Shown: positions 51,628 through 59,529 of the stretch, in pieces
How positions within the stretch are numbered: position 1 is the stretch's first letter
How the letters are laid out: each line of letters opens with the position of its first letter
Assembly (NCBI GenBank): GCA_029247365.1
Contig: JAQWLJ010000048.1
Location: forward strand, 1-59,529
From: Acidimicrobiales bacterium
GTDB taxonomy: Bacteria > Actinomycetota > Acidimicrobiia > Acidimicrobiales > Aldehydirespiratoraceae
Direction of reading: 5' to 3'
Length of the DNA stretch: 59,529 nt
The notes under the pieces: model-generated
The model's input: the letters and a program-made list of their open reading frames with translations, nothing else
Databases searched by the model: none
What the model was told of the DNA's origin: nothing
Position numbers and translations under genes: made by a program

Positions 51628-53208
51628 ATGGCTGACCCCAGGGCCGAGGCCTCACGCCGCCGCACATTTGCGATCATCTCGCACCCTGACGCGGGCAAGA
51701 CCACGCTCACCGAGAAGTTTCTGCTCTACGGCGGCGCGCTCACCTCGGGGGCAGGGTCGGTGAAGGCCAAGGGTGACCGCCGCAGCGCGACGTCGGACTG
51801 GATGGAACTCGAGCAGCAGCGCGGCATCTCGATCACTTCGACCGTCCTGCAGTTTCCCTACCGCGACAATGTGCTCAACCTGCTCGACACGCCAGGTCAC
51901 CGCGACTTTTCCGAGGACACATACCGCGTCCTTGCGGCCACCGATGCTGCGATCATGGTGCTCGACGGTTCGAAAGGCATCGAGTCTCAAACTCGAAAGC
52001 TTTTCGAAGTCTGCCGCGCCCGCGAGATTCCGATCGTCACGTTCATCAACAAGTGGGATCGTCCGGGCCGCGATGCCCTTGAGTTACTCGACGAGATCGA
52101 AGAGCAGCTGATCCTCGAGCCGGTGCCGATCTCCTGGCCGGTCGGCGACGGCGACCGTTTCCGAGGTCTGATCGACCGCCAATCTGGCGACTTCATCCGC
52201 TACACCCGCACTGCAGGCGGCTCGACCGAGGCGCCGGAGGAGTTCGTCAGCGCTGAGCGGGCTGAAGCCGAAGAGGGGGAACTTTGGCTCGAGGCACAGG
52301 AAGGCATTGAGCTACTCGATGTCACCGAGCGCGACTTTGACGCAAAACGGTTCCAGTCGGGCGAGCTCTCCCCCGTCTTCTTCGGGTCGGCACTCACCAA
52401 CTTTGGCGTACGACTCATCCTCGACGCAATGGTCGACCTCGTCCCTTCTCCTTCGCCTCGCGTCGACCGCGAAGGCGACCCGCGGCCGCTCGAAGCTCCT
52501 TTCTCGGGAATCGTGTTCAAGGTCCAGGCGAACATGGACAAGGCCCACCGCGACCGTGTCGCGTTCCTCCGAGTGTGTTCAGGGCAGTTCGACCGCGGGA
52601 TGGTCGTGACCCACGAGCCAACGGGTAGACCCTTCGCAACCAAGTACGCCCAGTCGGTCAGCGGCCAGGAGCGCGAAACCATCGAGCAGGCGTTCCCGGG
52701 CGATGTCGTCGGTCTGGTCAACGCCAACGACTTTCGGGTCGGCGATGCTGTTTACGTCAACACGGCAGTCCAGTGGCCACTGGTTCCCGCGTTCGCGCCG
52801 GCCCACTTCCGCATCGCCCGCACCCTCGACACATCAAAGACCAAGCAATTTCGAAGCGGCATCACGCAGCTTGACGAGGAGGGTGTGGTCCAAGTGCTGC
52901 GCGAACCCGATGTCGGCAATCAAGCACCGATCCTCGCTGCGGTCGGCCCGCTGCAGTTTGAGGTCGTGCAGCATCGACTCGAGAACGAGTTTGGCGCACC
53001 GGTAGAGCTCGTGCCCTGCTCGTGGACCACAGCTCGCATAACCGACACCAACTCGGCTGAGAAACTGCGCGGCATGTCGGGTGTGACGGTCACAGCTCGC
53101 TCCGACGGGGAGTTGCTGGCACTCTTCGAGTCGCCGTATTGGCTGCAGCGCCTCGAGATGGACCAACCAGAACTGACCCTGACGAAGCTGATCGCAGAGG
53201 GCACCTAG
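51628..53208 (+). CDS. prfC: Peptide chain release factor 3
   Basis: 526 residues. The GTPase domain has HPDAGKTTLTEKF (residues 20-32), the RGISITSTVLQF switch, LDTPGHRDFSEDTYR and INKWDRPGRDALELLDEIEE. The EF-G-like domains follow, with the RF3-specific QFDRGMVVTHEPTGRPF and FRSGITQLDEEGVVQVL. It recycles RF1/RF2 from ribosomes after termination. RF3 in a genome that also reads UGA as selenocysteine is ordinary. Confidence 0.95.
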   Translation: MADPRAEASRRRTFAIISHPDAGKTTLTEKFLLYGGALTSGAGSVKAKGDRRSATSDWMELEQQRGISITSTVLQFPYRDNVLNLLDTPGHRDFSEDTYRVLAATDAAIMVLDGSKGIESQTRKLFEVCRAREIPIVTFINKWDRPGRDALELLDEIEEQLILEPVPISWPVGDGDRFRGLIDRQSGDFIRYTRTAGGSTEAPEEFVSAERAEAEEGELWLEAQEGIELLDVTERDFDAKRFQSGELSPVFFGSALTNFGVRLILDAMVDLVPSPSPRVDREGDPRPLEAPFSGIVFKVQANMDKAHRDRVAFLRVCSGQFDRGMVVTHEPTGRPFATKYAQSVSGQERETIEQAFPGDVVGLVNANDFRVGDAVYVNTAVQWPLVPAFAPAHFRIARTLDTSKTKQFRSGITQLDEEGVVQVLREPDVGNQAPILAAVGPLQFEVVQHRLENEFGAPVELVPCSWTTARITDTNSAEKLRGMSGVTVTARSDGELLALFESPYWLQRLEMDQPELTLTKLIAEGT

Positions 53209-53274
53209 CACATCGCGAAGACCTCACTCTCAGCTGCTGCCGGGTTCATCGGTGCTACTCGACGAGGACTGCCA

Positions 53275-53448
53275 TTGAGCGCCTACGCTCAGTACGTGCT
53301 TTCTGCGCTGTTCGCCATCGCTCAATCGCCCAATGACATCAGCGACGAGGTCGCCGGTGGCTCGGGGTTAGTTGCCGTCGTCGGGTTCGTCATCGTCGGA
53401 TTTGCTGCGGTGGTTAGTGCATACATCTTCCGCAAGCGAAACGGCTGA
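53275..53448 (+). CDS. Small membrane protein (57 residues, TTG start)
   Basis: The frame begins at a TTG with GAGGA six bases upstream and encodes a short polar N-terminus, one strong membrane helix (LVAVVGFVIVGFAAVVSAYIF) and the basic end RKRNG. A GTG seven codons later is an alternative start. No family is recognised. It lies 66 bases after prfC. Confidence 0.45.
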   Translation: MSAYAQYVLSALFAIAQSPNDISDEVAGGSGLVAVVGFVIVGFAAVVSAYIFRKRNG

Positions 53449-53776
53449 ACGGGAATCAGCCGCTGCGTGCCGGCAGAGATTCCATCGAGCTGACTACCCA
53501 AGACGGCGTCGAGGTCAACCAGTCTCTTGAGCTGGAGGACTTCTGCCGCCTTCGGCACCCTTATGCGAACCGCTCGATCACCCGGCCCACTTTTTCCGGT
53601 GTCGAGCCACAAGACCCACAGCGGATCTCCAAGAGCCCAACAACATCAATGCATCCGAGCCGGGGGAAGGCCGATGGTCCGCCTGACGAAATGTTCGTCA
53701 AAAGGACCGGCCACGCCTCAGCATGCGCACTGCGTTCACCGAGTCCCCGCCATAACGGACATGTGCGAGACTGTCC
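53449..53776. other. Intergenic region with no gene seen
   Basis: 328 bases on which no convincing coding frame, RNA gene or repeat was found. An open frame at 53527-53895 has atypical composition and runs into the MAPEG-like gene in a different frame, so it was not accepted. The region presumably holds the promoter of the MAPEG-like gene. Confidence 0.5.
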
Positions 53777-54163
53777 ATGATGGAACTAACCACCTCACTC
53801 AACTATCTGGCATGGACGTCCGCATTCTGCATCGTGCTATGGCTTCCCTACGTGCTCGAGAGGATCACCCGTCGAGGGCTGACAACGGTTCTTAGCTACG
53901 AAGACAGCGACGCAGAACCGGCGAAATGGGCGCAACGCGCACATCGAGCACACATGAATCTTCTCGAAAATCTGCCTCCATTCGCAGCCTTGGTGCTCAT
54001 TGCCAATGAGATCGAGGTGGGCGTCGGTGGTGCAGCAGCCGTCTTTTTCTGGGCGCGCGTTGCCCATGCAATCGTGCACATCGCCGGGATTCCGTATCTT
54101 CGGACTGCAGCATTCTTCGTCAGTTGGCTTGCGCTGTTCAGCATCTTTTTCCAGGTGATCTAG
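53777..54163 (+). CDS. MAPEG-family membrane protein
   Basis: 128 residues (or 127 from the second ATG). Four hydrophobic segments with the MAPEG pattern WAQRAHRAHMNLLENLPPFAALVLIA and WARVAHAIVHIAGIPYLRT. Bacterial MAPEG proteins are membrane proteins related to microsomal glutathione transferases; catalytic activity here is unknown. It stands alone between prfC and the P450 remnant. Confidence 0.8.
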   Translation: MMELTTSLNYLAWTSAFCIVLWLPYVLERITRRGLTTVLSYEDSDAEPAKWAQRAHRAHMNLLENLPPFAALVLIANEIEVGVGGAAAVFFWARVAHAIVHIAGIPYLRTAAFFVSWLALFSIFFQVI

Positions 54164-54182
54164 GCAAACAACCAATCTCTTC

Positions 54183-54440
54183 TTGGCTGTAACCATCTCG
54201 CCGATCTTGACTGGCGAGCATCTATTTCACATGGATCGCTCCCGCAACCGACACTCGGCGTTCGGATTCGGCGTCCACCAATGCATCGGGTCAAATCTCG
54301 CCCGTATGGAGCTTCGCGTTGCGATGGAAGAGTGGATGGCTGCCTCCCCCGACTTCGAACTCGCTGACCCTGACGCCGTCACCTGGTCGACCGGCCAGGT
54401 TCGCGGGCAACGTCGGCTTCCCATGCGCTTGTCGTCGTGA
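54183..54440 (+). pseudogene. Cytochrome P450 remnant (heme-binding C-terminus only)
   Basis: The frame holds about 70 residues of a P450 C-terminus: DRSRNRHSAFGFGVHQCIGS and then NLARMELRVAMEEW, with the heme-ligand Cys. The preceding 330 residues of a normal P450 are absent, and the upstream bases encode the MAPEG-like gene. The first 16 residues or so of the open frame do not resemble a P450. A [3Fe-4S] ferredoxin gene, the usual P450 redox partner, follows 15 bases later. Confidence 0.75.
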
Positions 54441-54455
54441 CGTAAGGTTCAGATC

Positions 54456-54650
54456 GTGAAGATCACGTACGACCGCACCGCCTGCCAGGGCCACAACCGC
54501 TGCTACATGCTTGCCCCTGAGCTATTCGACACCGACGACGAGGGCTACGCCGTCCTCCTCGTTGAGGGCGATGTGCCTGCCGAACTCGAGGAGAAGGCAC
54601 GGCTCGCCGCCGACAACTGCCCCGAGTTCGCCATCGAAATCGAGGAGTAA
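54456..54650 (+). CDS. [3Fe-4S]/[4Fe-4S] ferredoxin of P450-partner type
   Basis: 64 residues from GTG. TACQGHNRCYMLAPELFDTD holds two ligand cysteines and DNCPEFAIEIEE the third, the layout of small ferredoxins that reduce actinobacterial P450s, in which the second-position ligand is replaced (here by His). It appears intact although its neighbouring P450 is a remnant, so it may serve another P450 elsewhere. Confidence 0.88.
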   Translation: MKITYDRTACQGHNRCYMLAPELFDTDDEGYAVLLVEGDVPAELEEKARLAADNCPEFAIEIEE

Positions 54651-54660
54651 GGTCCGCTCC

Positions 54661-55683
54661 ATGCGGGTACACAAGTTTGAGTCGACCGACGCGTTCGTCG
54701 CGATCGACCTCGCCGACGCTGAAGCCTCATCAGGTCCGGTCCGCTGGGCCAAGAAGGTCCTGCAAGGCGGGGCCAAAGATCTTGCTCGCTCGCAGACGTA
54801 CACCTACGCCGCGCTCGGTATGCAGCGCGGTGGCGCATCAGCTGGAATCTCAGCTGACCCCGACGCCCGCAGCGCGGCGATTGAAGCGTTCACCGCGGAA
54901 GTGGGGTCACTGGTCGCCGACAGAACCTACCTACCCGATGCTGCCAAGGGCGTCGGCCGCGAAGACCTCGCCATCGTCCGTGTTGACGACCCGCGTGATA
55001 CCTCCCGCCTCGACACCGTCGCTGCCCGCTTCGACTCGCTGTCGGCAGCCGTCACCGCTGAAGCCACTGTCGGCCTCGCCGGCCGCACGGTTGCAATCGA
55101 AGGCTTCGGTGATGCCGGTCCCGACCTCTGCGGCGCCGTGGTGGCGCGAGGCGGCACAATCATCGCCGTATCCACATCCGCTGGCACCATCACCAACGAC
55201 GCCGGTATCGACGCCAATGCTCTCGGTGAGGCCTACGCCACCGAGGGGGTCGACTGTGTCAGCCGATTCGGCGAAGTCGGTCACCCCATGGCCGTGTTCG
55301 GCAGTGGCGCCGGAGTTATCTTCGCCGGTTCCAAGACCGGCATCGTCGATCACAAGGTTGCCGGCGATCTAGCCGAGTCAGCCGCCCTCATCGCCTCTGG
55401 CCGTCTCGCGATGACCGCCCGGGCACTGGCCGTTCTGCGGGCTTCCGACGTTGCCGCACCCGGCGACTTCGTTTCGCTCGCCGGTGGCACCATCGCCGCC
55501 TGGGGCGACGCCACTCGATCCGACGACGAGGTCGCCGGCGACATCGAGACAACGATCACCGAACTATGCGCTGAGTGCAAGGACCACGACGACGGCCCGT
55601 TCCTCACCGCGTGCTACGCCGCCGAGTCGTTCCTGTCGACCTGGCAAGACACGCTGCCGTTCGGTCGCCCCCTCGCGCCTTAG
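54661..55683 (+). CDS. Glu/Leu/Phe/Val dehydrogenase-like protein lacking both catalytic lysines
   Basis: 340 residues from ATG at 54661. The C-terminal half is the Rossmann domain: LAGRTVAIEGFGDAGPDLCG, IIAVSTSAGTITNDAGIDANAL. The N-terminal part aligns with the substrate domain, but the motif that reads TYK...GGAKGGI in active enzymes is TYTYAALGMQRGGASAGI, so the substrate-binding and catalytic Lys are Thr and Ser. The catalytic Asp region (YLPDAAKGVGREDLAIV) is also altered. It may bind NAD(P) without amino-acid dehydrogenase activity or act on another substrate. It begins ten bases after the ferredoxin. Confidence 0.7.
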   Translation: MRVHKFESTDAFVAIDLADAEASSGPVRWAKKVLQGGAKDLARSQTYTYAALGMQRGGASAGISADPDARSAAIEAFTAEVGSLVADRTYLPDAAKGVGREDLAIVRVDDPRDTSRLDTVAARFDSLSAAVTAEATVGLAGRTVAIEGFGDAGPDLCGAVVARGGTIIAVSTSAGTITNDAGIDANALGEAYATEGVDCVSRFGEVGHPMAVFGSGAGVIFAGSKTGIVDHKVAGDLAESAALIASGRLAMTARALAVLRASDVAAPGDFVSLAGGTIAAWGDATRSDDEVAGDIETTITELCAECKDHDDGPFLTACYAAESFLSTWQDTLPFGRPLAP

Positions 55684-55867
55684 TGCTCGCAAGGGGCAAT
55701 GCGGTTGCGCGAGCTGGCCACGACCGCCGTCTCTTCCCCCATCACATCCGTCAGTAAAACGACCTCGCCCACCTCCACGATTAACTCTGCCCACACCGTG
55801 GTGTGGTGAGCGGACCGCAAGGCGGGCGGAGTCGACAAGCCCGTCAGGACGCGTCCATTCGGTCAGA

Positions 55868-56686
55868 TCAGGCTGATGCCTCGGCAATGCCTCGACCCAC
55901 GAGAACGCGAGCAAGATGCTTGCGGTACTCAGCATCGGCGTTGAGATCCTCGGGCGGGTCAGTGTCATCACCCGCAACCGACGCTGCATCGCTGCCGCCG
56001 CCACCAGCAAGGCCAGCCTCGACCCCGGCGTGCCGCATCGGCGACGAACCCATGTTGACGAGCGCAACCTTCGGCTCGTCGCCGAGCATCACGGCCGCAC
56101 CGACGATCGCCCAGTCCTGGGCTCGTCGGTTGAACTTCTGGTAGCCCCAGCCCACCCCAGCCGCCTTGGGAATGCGGATCTCGGTGATGACTTCGTCACC
56201 GTCAATGGCGGTCTCGAGGAAGCCGGTGAAAAAGTCCGTCGCGGCGATCTCGCGTTCGCCGCTCGGCCCCTTCGCCACAACACTGCCGCCGTGGGCGAGC
56301 AGCGCTGCGGGGAGATCGGACGCCGGGTCGCCGTGGGCGAGCGAGCCGCCCAACGTGCCCCGGTGACGAACCTGCGGATCGCCGACCTGGCTCGCCACAT
56401 GATGCAGTAAGGGTGCTTCGGTGGCCAGCAGCTTGCTGGTCTCGAGTGCCCGATGCGTCGTCATCGCGCCGATGGCGAGATGATCGCCACCGTCGTTGAT
56501 GTAACTCAGGTCGCTGATTCGACTGATGTCGACCAGCACGCCAGGGGTGGCGAGCCGGAACCGCATCAGCGGGATGAGGCTGTGGCCACCGGCCAGCAGC
56601 TTGGCGTCGTCGCCGTGCTCGGTGAGCGCCGCGATTGCGGCGTCGGCCGAGTCAGCGACCTGGTAGTCGAATGCGGCCGGGATCAT
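55868..56686 (-). CDS. Molybdenum hydroxylase FAD-binding subunit (CoxM-like)
   Basis: 272 residues from ATG at 56686. AFDYQVADSADAAIAAL, LLAGGHSLIPLMRFRLA and the FAD motif RHRGTLGGSLAHGDPASDLPA are those of the medium subunit of CO dehydrogenase/xanthine dehydrogenase enzymes. It relays electrons from the Fe-S subunit. It overlaps the upstream large-subunit gene by four bases and ends the S-L-M operon. Confidence 0.92.
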   Translation of the reverse strand: MIPAAFDYQVADSADAAIAALTEHGDDAKLLAGGHSLIPLMRFRLATPGVLVDISRISDLSYINDGGDHLAIGAMTTHRALETSKLLATEAPLLHHVASQVGDPQVRHRGTLGGSLAHGDPASDLPAALLAHGGSVVAKGPSGEREIAATDFFTGFLETAIDGDEVITEIRIPKAAGVGWGYQKFNRRAQDWAIVGAAVMLGDEPKVALVNMGSSPMRHAGVEAGLAGGGGSDAASVAGDDTDPPEDLNADAEYRKHLARVLVGRGIAEASA

Positions 56687-59055
56687 GACGCACCCCCATT
56701 CTTCGCCTCGTGGATAGTTCGCCACACCCGTTGGGGGGTAGCCGGCATGTCCATGTCGACAACGCCATACGGGCTGAGCGCATCCACCACGGCGTTCATC
56801 ACCGCAGCGGCCGAGCTGATCGTGCCCGCCTCACCGGCGCCCTTCACCCCCAGCGAATTGCTGGTGCTCGGTGTGACGGTGTAATCGGTGACCATGCTCG
56901 GCACCTCGGCTGCCGACGGGACCAAGTAGTCCATCATCGACGGGTTGGCGAGGTTTCCGTCCTCGTCGTAGCAGGCCTCTTCCCACAGGGCCTGGGCCAC
57001 GCCCTGGACGATGCCGCCGTGGAGTTGGCCCTCGACAATCATGGGGTTGATCTGGTTACCGCAGTCGTCGACCGCCACGTAGCTGAGCAACTCGACCTCA
57101 CCCGTGTCCTCGTCGATCTCGACCGTGCACACGTGGGTGCCGAACGGAAAAACAAAGTTGGGCGGATCGAACGTGACCTGCTCTTGCAGGTTCGGCTCCA
57201 TGCCGTCGGGCAGGTCGTGGGCAGTGAACGCCCCGAACGCGATCGCCTGGATCGGCATCGCCTGATCTGGTGATCCCGACACCGAGAACACGCCTTCGGC
57301 GAACTCAAGATCGTCAGCCGACGCCTCCATCTGGTGCGCCGCGATCTGCTTGGCCTTCTCGACGACCTTGTCACACGCTGCCGCGATCGCAACACCGCCG
57401 ACTGCGAGTGAACGTGAGCCGTAGGTATCGAGGCCGAGCGGACTGATCGCGGTGTCGGAGTGCAAAACAGTGATGTCTTCAGGTTGGATCCCAAGCTTGT
57501 CGGCCGCAATCTGCGACCACGTGGTCTCGTGACCCTGACCGTGTGGGGTAGAGCCCGACACAACCTCGGCCTTGCCTGTGGGCAGGAGACGCACGGTCGC
57601 GTGCTCCCAACCGCCTGCGCCATAGTTCAGACCACCGAGCGCGCGGCTTGGCGCGAGGCCACAGATCTCGACGTAGGTGACCATGCCGATACCGAGTTGC
57701 TTCGAGTCGCCCGCCTCGCGGCGGCGAACCTGCTCCGTCTTGAGGCCTTCGTAGTTCGCGAGCTCGAGCGCCCTGTCGAGGTTCGGGCCGTAGTGGCCAG
57801 AATCAAAGACCAGCGTCGATGGCACCTCAAGGTTCTCGAAGTAGTCGCCACCACCGAGGTAGTTGCGCCGACGGACCTCGTCCGGGCCGATACCGACCTG
57901 GGCGGCCAGGATGTCCATCGCCCGCTCGATCGCGTAGCTGGCCTCTGGGCGGCCGGCGCCGCGGTAGGCATCGGTCGGGGTGAGGTTGGTGAAGTAGCCG
58001 TCGCACGTGAAGCCGAACGCCGGCACGTCGTATACGCCCGTGTACAGGAAGCTGCCGAGCAGCGGCACACCCGGGGTGATCAGCATCATGTAGGCGCCCA
58101 TATCGGCGTCGACATGCACGCGCACGCCCTGGAGCTTGCCGTCGGCGTCGGCGGCGAGCTCGATCGTCTGCAGCTGGCCACGACCCTGATGGGTCGAGAA
58201 CGCCGCTTCGGTTCGAGACTCGGTCCAACGCACCGCCCGCCCCAGCTTGTTGGCGAGGGTGACGGCGAGGATCTCGTCGGGATTGACGTTGAGCTTGGCG
58301 CCAAAACCGCCACCGACCGCAGGGGCAACGACACGAATCTTGCTCTCGGCGATACCAGTGGTCGCCGCGATCATCACCTTGAGAATGTGCGGCACCTGGG
58401 TAGCGCTGTACAGCGTGACGTCGCCGCCCATGGGCGACGGAACGGCAAGTACACCGCGGGGCTCCATCGCTGCGGGGATTAGCCGCTGCTGCACAAAGTT
58501 GGCCTTGACCGTTTGGGCGGCGTTCGCAAACGCTGCATCAAGGGCGTCGGGGTCGGGCACGAGAGGCCAATGGAACGCCTTATTGGTCTCGTGCTCGGAG
58601 TGTGCTGTGGCCGACCCGTCGCGAGCCAAGCCAATCGAGGCGACCGCGTCGAGTGGCTCGTAGTCGACAATGACCTGCTCGGCGGCATCGACGGCGCCGT
58701 AGCGCGAATCGGCGAGCACCACGGCAACGATCTCACCAACGTGATGAACCTCGTCGATCGCCGTCGGGTAGTGCGGCGGGTTCACCATGTCTTCGGTGAC
58801 GGGCCACGCGCATGGCAACGGGGCGATCCACAGGCCCATCTCCTGAAGTTGAGAGCCGGTGAGCACCGAGTGCACTCCGTCGGCGCCCTCGGCTGCTGAC
58901 GTATCGATCGACGTGATGCGGGCGTGCGCCATCGTGCTGCGGACCATGCCCATCCAGAGCTGCCCCACAACCTGAATGTCATCGACGTACTTGCCTTCGC
59001 CGACGAGGAGCTGTGGATCCTCACGACGCTTCATGGGGGTTCCAACTGCGGTCAT
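56683..59055 (-). CDS. Molybdenum hydroxylase large subunit, form II CoxL-like
   Basis: 790 residues from the ATG at 59055. It has [34 protein letters not shown], the active-site loop [34 protein letters not shown] and [17 protein letters not shown] with the catalytic Glu. AYRGAGR is the form II signature, unlike the AYxCSFR of true CO dehydrogenase (form I), so the substrate is probably an aldehyde or N-heterocycle. It lies between the small and medium subunit genes, overlapping each by four bases. Confidence 0.93.
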   Translation of the reverse strand: MTAVGTPMKRREDPQLLVGEGKYVDDIQVVGQLWMGMVRSTMAHARITSIDTSAAEGADGVHSVLTGSQLQEMGLWIAPLPCAWPVTEDMVNPPHYPTAIDEVHHVGEIVAVVLADSRYGAVDAAEQVIVDYEPLDAVASIGLARDGSATAHSEHETNKAFHWPLVPDPDALDAAFANAAQTVKANFVQQRLIPAAMEPRGVLAVPSPMGGDVTLYSATQVPHILKVMIAATTGIAESKIRVVAPAVGGGFGAKLNVNPDEILAVTLANKLGRAVRWTESRTEAAFSTHQGRGQLQTIELAADADGKLQGVRVHVDADMGAYMMLITPGVPLLGSFLYTGVYDVPAFGFTCDGYFTNLTPTDAYRGAGRPEASYAIERAMDILAAQVGIGPDEVRRRNYLGGGDYFENLEVPSTLVFDSGHYGPNLDRALELANYEGLKTEQVRRREAGDSKQLGIGMVTYVEICGLAPSRALGGLNYGAGGWEHATVRLLPTGKAEVVSGSTPHGQGHETTWSQIAADKLGIQPEDITVLHSDTAISPLGLDTYGSRSLAVGGVAIAAACDKVVEKAKQIAAHQMEASADDLEFAEGVFSVSGSPDQAMPIQAIAFGAFTAHDLPDGMEPNLQEQVTFDPPNFVFPFGTHVCTVEIDEDTGEVELLSYVAVDDCGNQINPMIVEGQLHGGIVQGVAQALWEEACYDEDGNLANPSMMDYLVPSAAEVPSMVTDYTVTPSTSNSLGVKGAGEAGTISSAAAVMNAVVDALSPYGVVDMDMPATPQRVWRTIHEAKNGGAS

Positions 59056-59516
59056 GAGCCACCTCCCACCGACAGCACCGCTTTCACGATGTTGTGGTAG
59101 CCGGTGCAACGGCAAAGGTTGCCCTCAAGGCCTTCTCGCACCCCTGCTTCATCAAGGCCACCGGGGTTCTCGGCGACGAGGGAGGTAGCGGCCATGACCA
59201 TGCCCGGGGTGCAGTAGCCGCACTGGAGGCCGTGGCACTCCATAAATGCCTGCTGCATGGGGTGGAGTTCACCGTCGGCACTCGCGAGACCTTCGATGGT
59301 CGTGAGCTCTACCCCATTGGCCTGCACTGCCAACATCGTGCAGCTCTTCACCGACTCGCCGTCGACGTGGATGGTGCATGCACCGCACGACGACGTGTCG
59401 CAGCCGACGTTGGTACCGGTCAGCCCGAGGGTGTCTCTCAGGAAATGGACCAACAGGGTTCTTGGCTCAACGTCGGCTGACCGACTCTCGCCGTTGACGG
59501 TGACAGACACTTCCAC
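59052..59516 (-). CDS. Molybdenum hydroxylase [2Fe-2S] small subunit (CoxS-like)
   Basis: 154 residues from GTG, with GGAG seven bases upstream. The first cluster motif is [17 protein letters not shown] (C-x4-C-x2-C), followed by [11 protein letters not shown] and [11 protein letters not shown]. It transfers electrons from the Mo centre to the FAD subunit. It is first in the S-L-M operon and complete within the window, although its promoter lies outside. Confidence 0.93.
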   Translation of the reverse strand: MEVSVTVNGESRSADVEPRTLLVHFLRDTLGLTGTNVGCDTSSCGACTIHVDGESVKSCTMLAVQANGVELTTIEGLASADGELHPMQQAFMECHGLQCGYCTPGMVMAATSLVAENPGGLDEAGVREGLEGNLCRCTGYHNIVKAVLSVGGGS

Positions 59517-59529
59517 GGGCGCGCTCCTT

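Noticed and set aside
55791-55806. Inverted repeat CCACACC-GT-GGTGTGG between convergent genes
   Set aside because: A 2-base loop cannot form a normal hairpin and no T-run follows, so it was not called a terminator; it could be a protein-binding site but there is no second copy.

Overview
The window is about 59.5 kb of high-GC DNA from an actinobacterium. A WhiB protein, a GlnR-type regulator beside both glutamine synthetase types, a tandem ArsA-like ATPase pair and a 'helicase/secretion neighbourhood' remnant all fit. The mixture with many molybdenum hydroxylases and acyl-CoA genes suggests the Acidimicrobiia, but that assignment is inference. No insertion sequence, prophage, CRISPR array or rRNA was seen.

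Layout. 1-5110: end of a DECH-type helicase, a decayed gene, a thioesterase, a short TadE-like gene, a HAD phosphatase and a YibE/F membrane protein. 5269-5364: a selenocysteine tRNA (anticodon TCA). 5435-18631: core genes, namely a serine hydrolase, primary-type sigma factor, NAD synthetase, a nitrogen-assimilation cluster (glnII, glnA, glnR with a candidate GlnR box), RidA, a compact molybdenum hydroxylase, an IscA-type carrier and Mrp. 18711-20273: a GGDEF-EAL gene broken by two frameshifts. 20841-23836: selA-selB. 23849-28939: WhiB, NfeD, two ArsA-like ATPases and a lipoprotein hydrolase. 28950-33731: a TauD-type dioxygenase divergent from a two-gene molybdenum hydroxylase. 33745-36985: acyl-CoA synthetase, crotonase and a PanB-like enzyme. 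37007-45762: a purine/ureide-type locus, with an 8-oxoguanine deaminase and an unusual regulator on one strand. Divergent to them is a seven-gene run: amidohydrolase, carbamoylase, selenium-dependent-type xanthine dehydrogenase, membrane protein, SsnA-like hydrolase and NUDIX. 45790-53208: riboflavin, lipid, xseAB, prenyl and prfC housekeeping genes. 53275-55683: small and decayed genes (P450 remnant, ferredoxin, an odd dehydrogenase-like protein). 55868-59516: a complete CoxS-CoxL-CoxM-type molybdenum hydroxylase operon.

The central theme is selenium plus molybdenum hydroxylases. The window carries the selenocysteine decoding genes selC, selA and selB. It also has a hydroxylase of the family whose active site uses a labile selenium cofactor, together with SsnA, a known companion of that family. 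selD, which both traits need, is not in the window.

The most novel-looking element is a candidate regulatory circuit. A small regulator (38367-38873) joins a thiamine-binding-like (MTH1187/YkoF-type) domain to a YheO-type helix-turn-helix. Its own divergent promoter holds the inverted repeat TTGACA-TTT-TGTTAA. A near-identical repeat, TTTACA-CTT-TGTAAA, lies 8.9 kb away in the other divergent promoter, between the dioxygenase and the second molybdenum hydroxylase. This suggests one regulon covering both loci.
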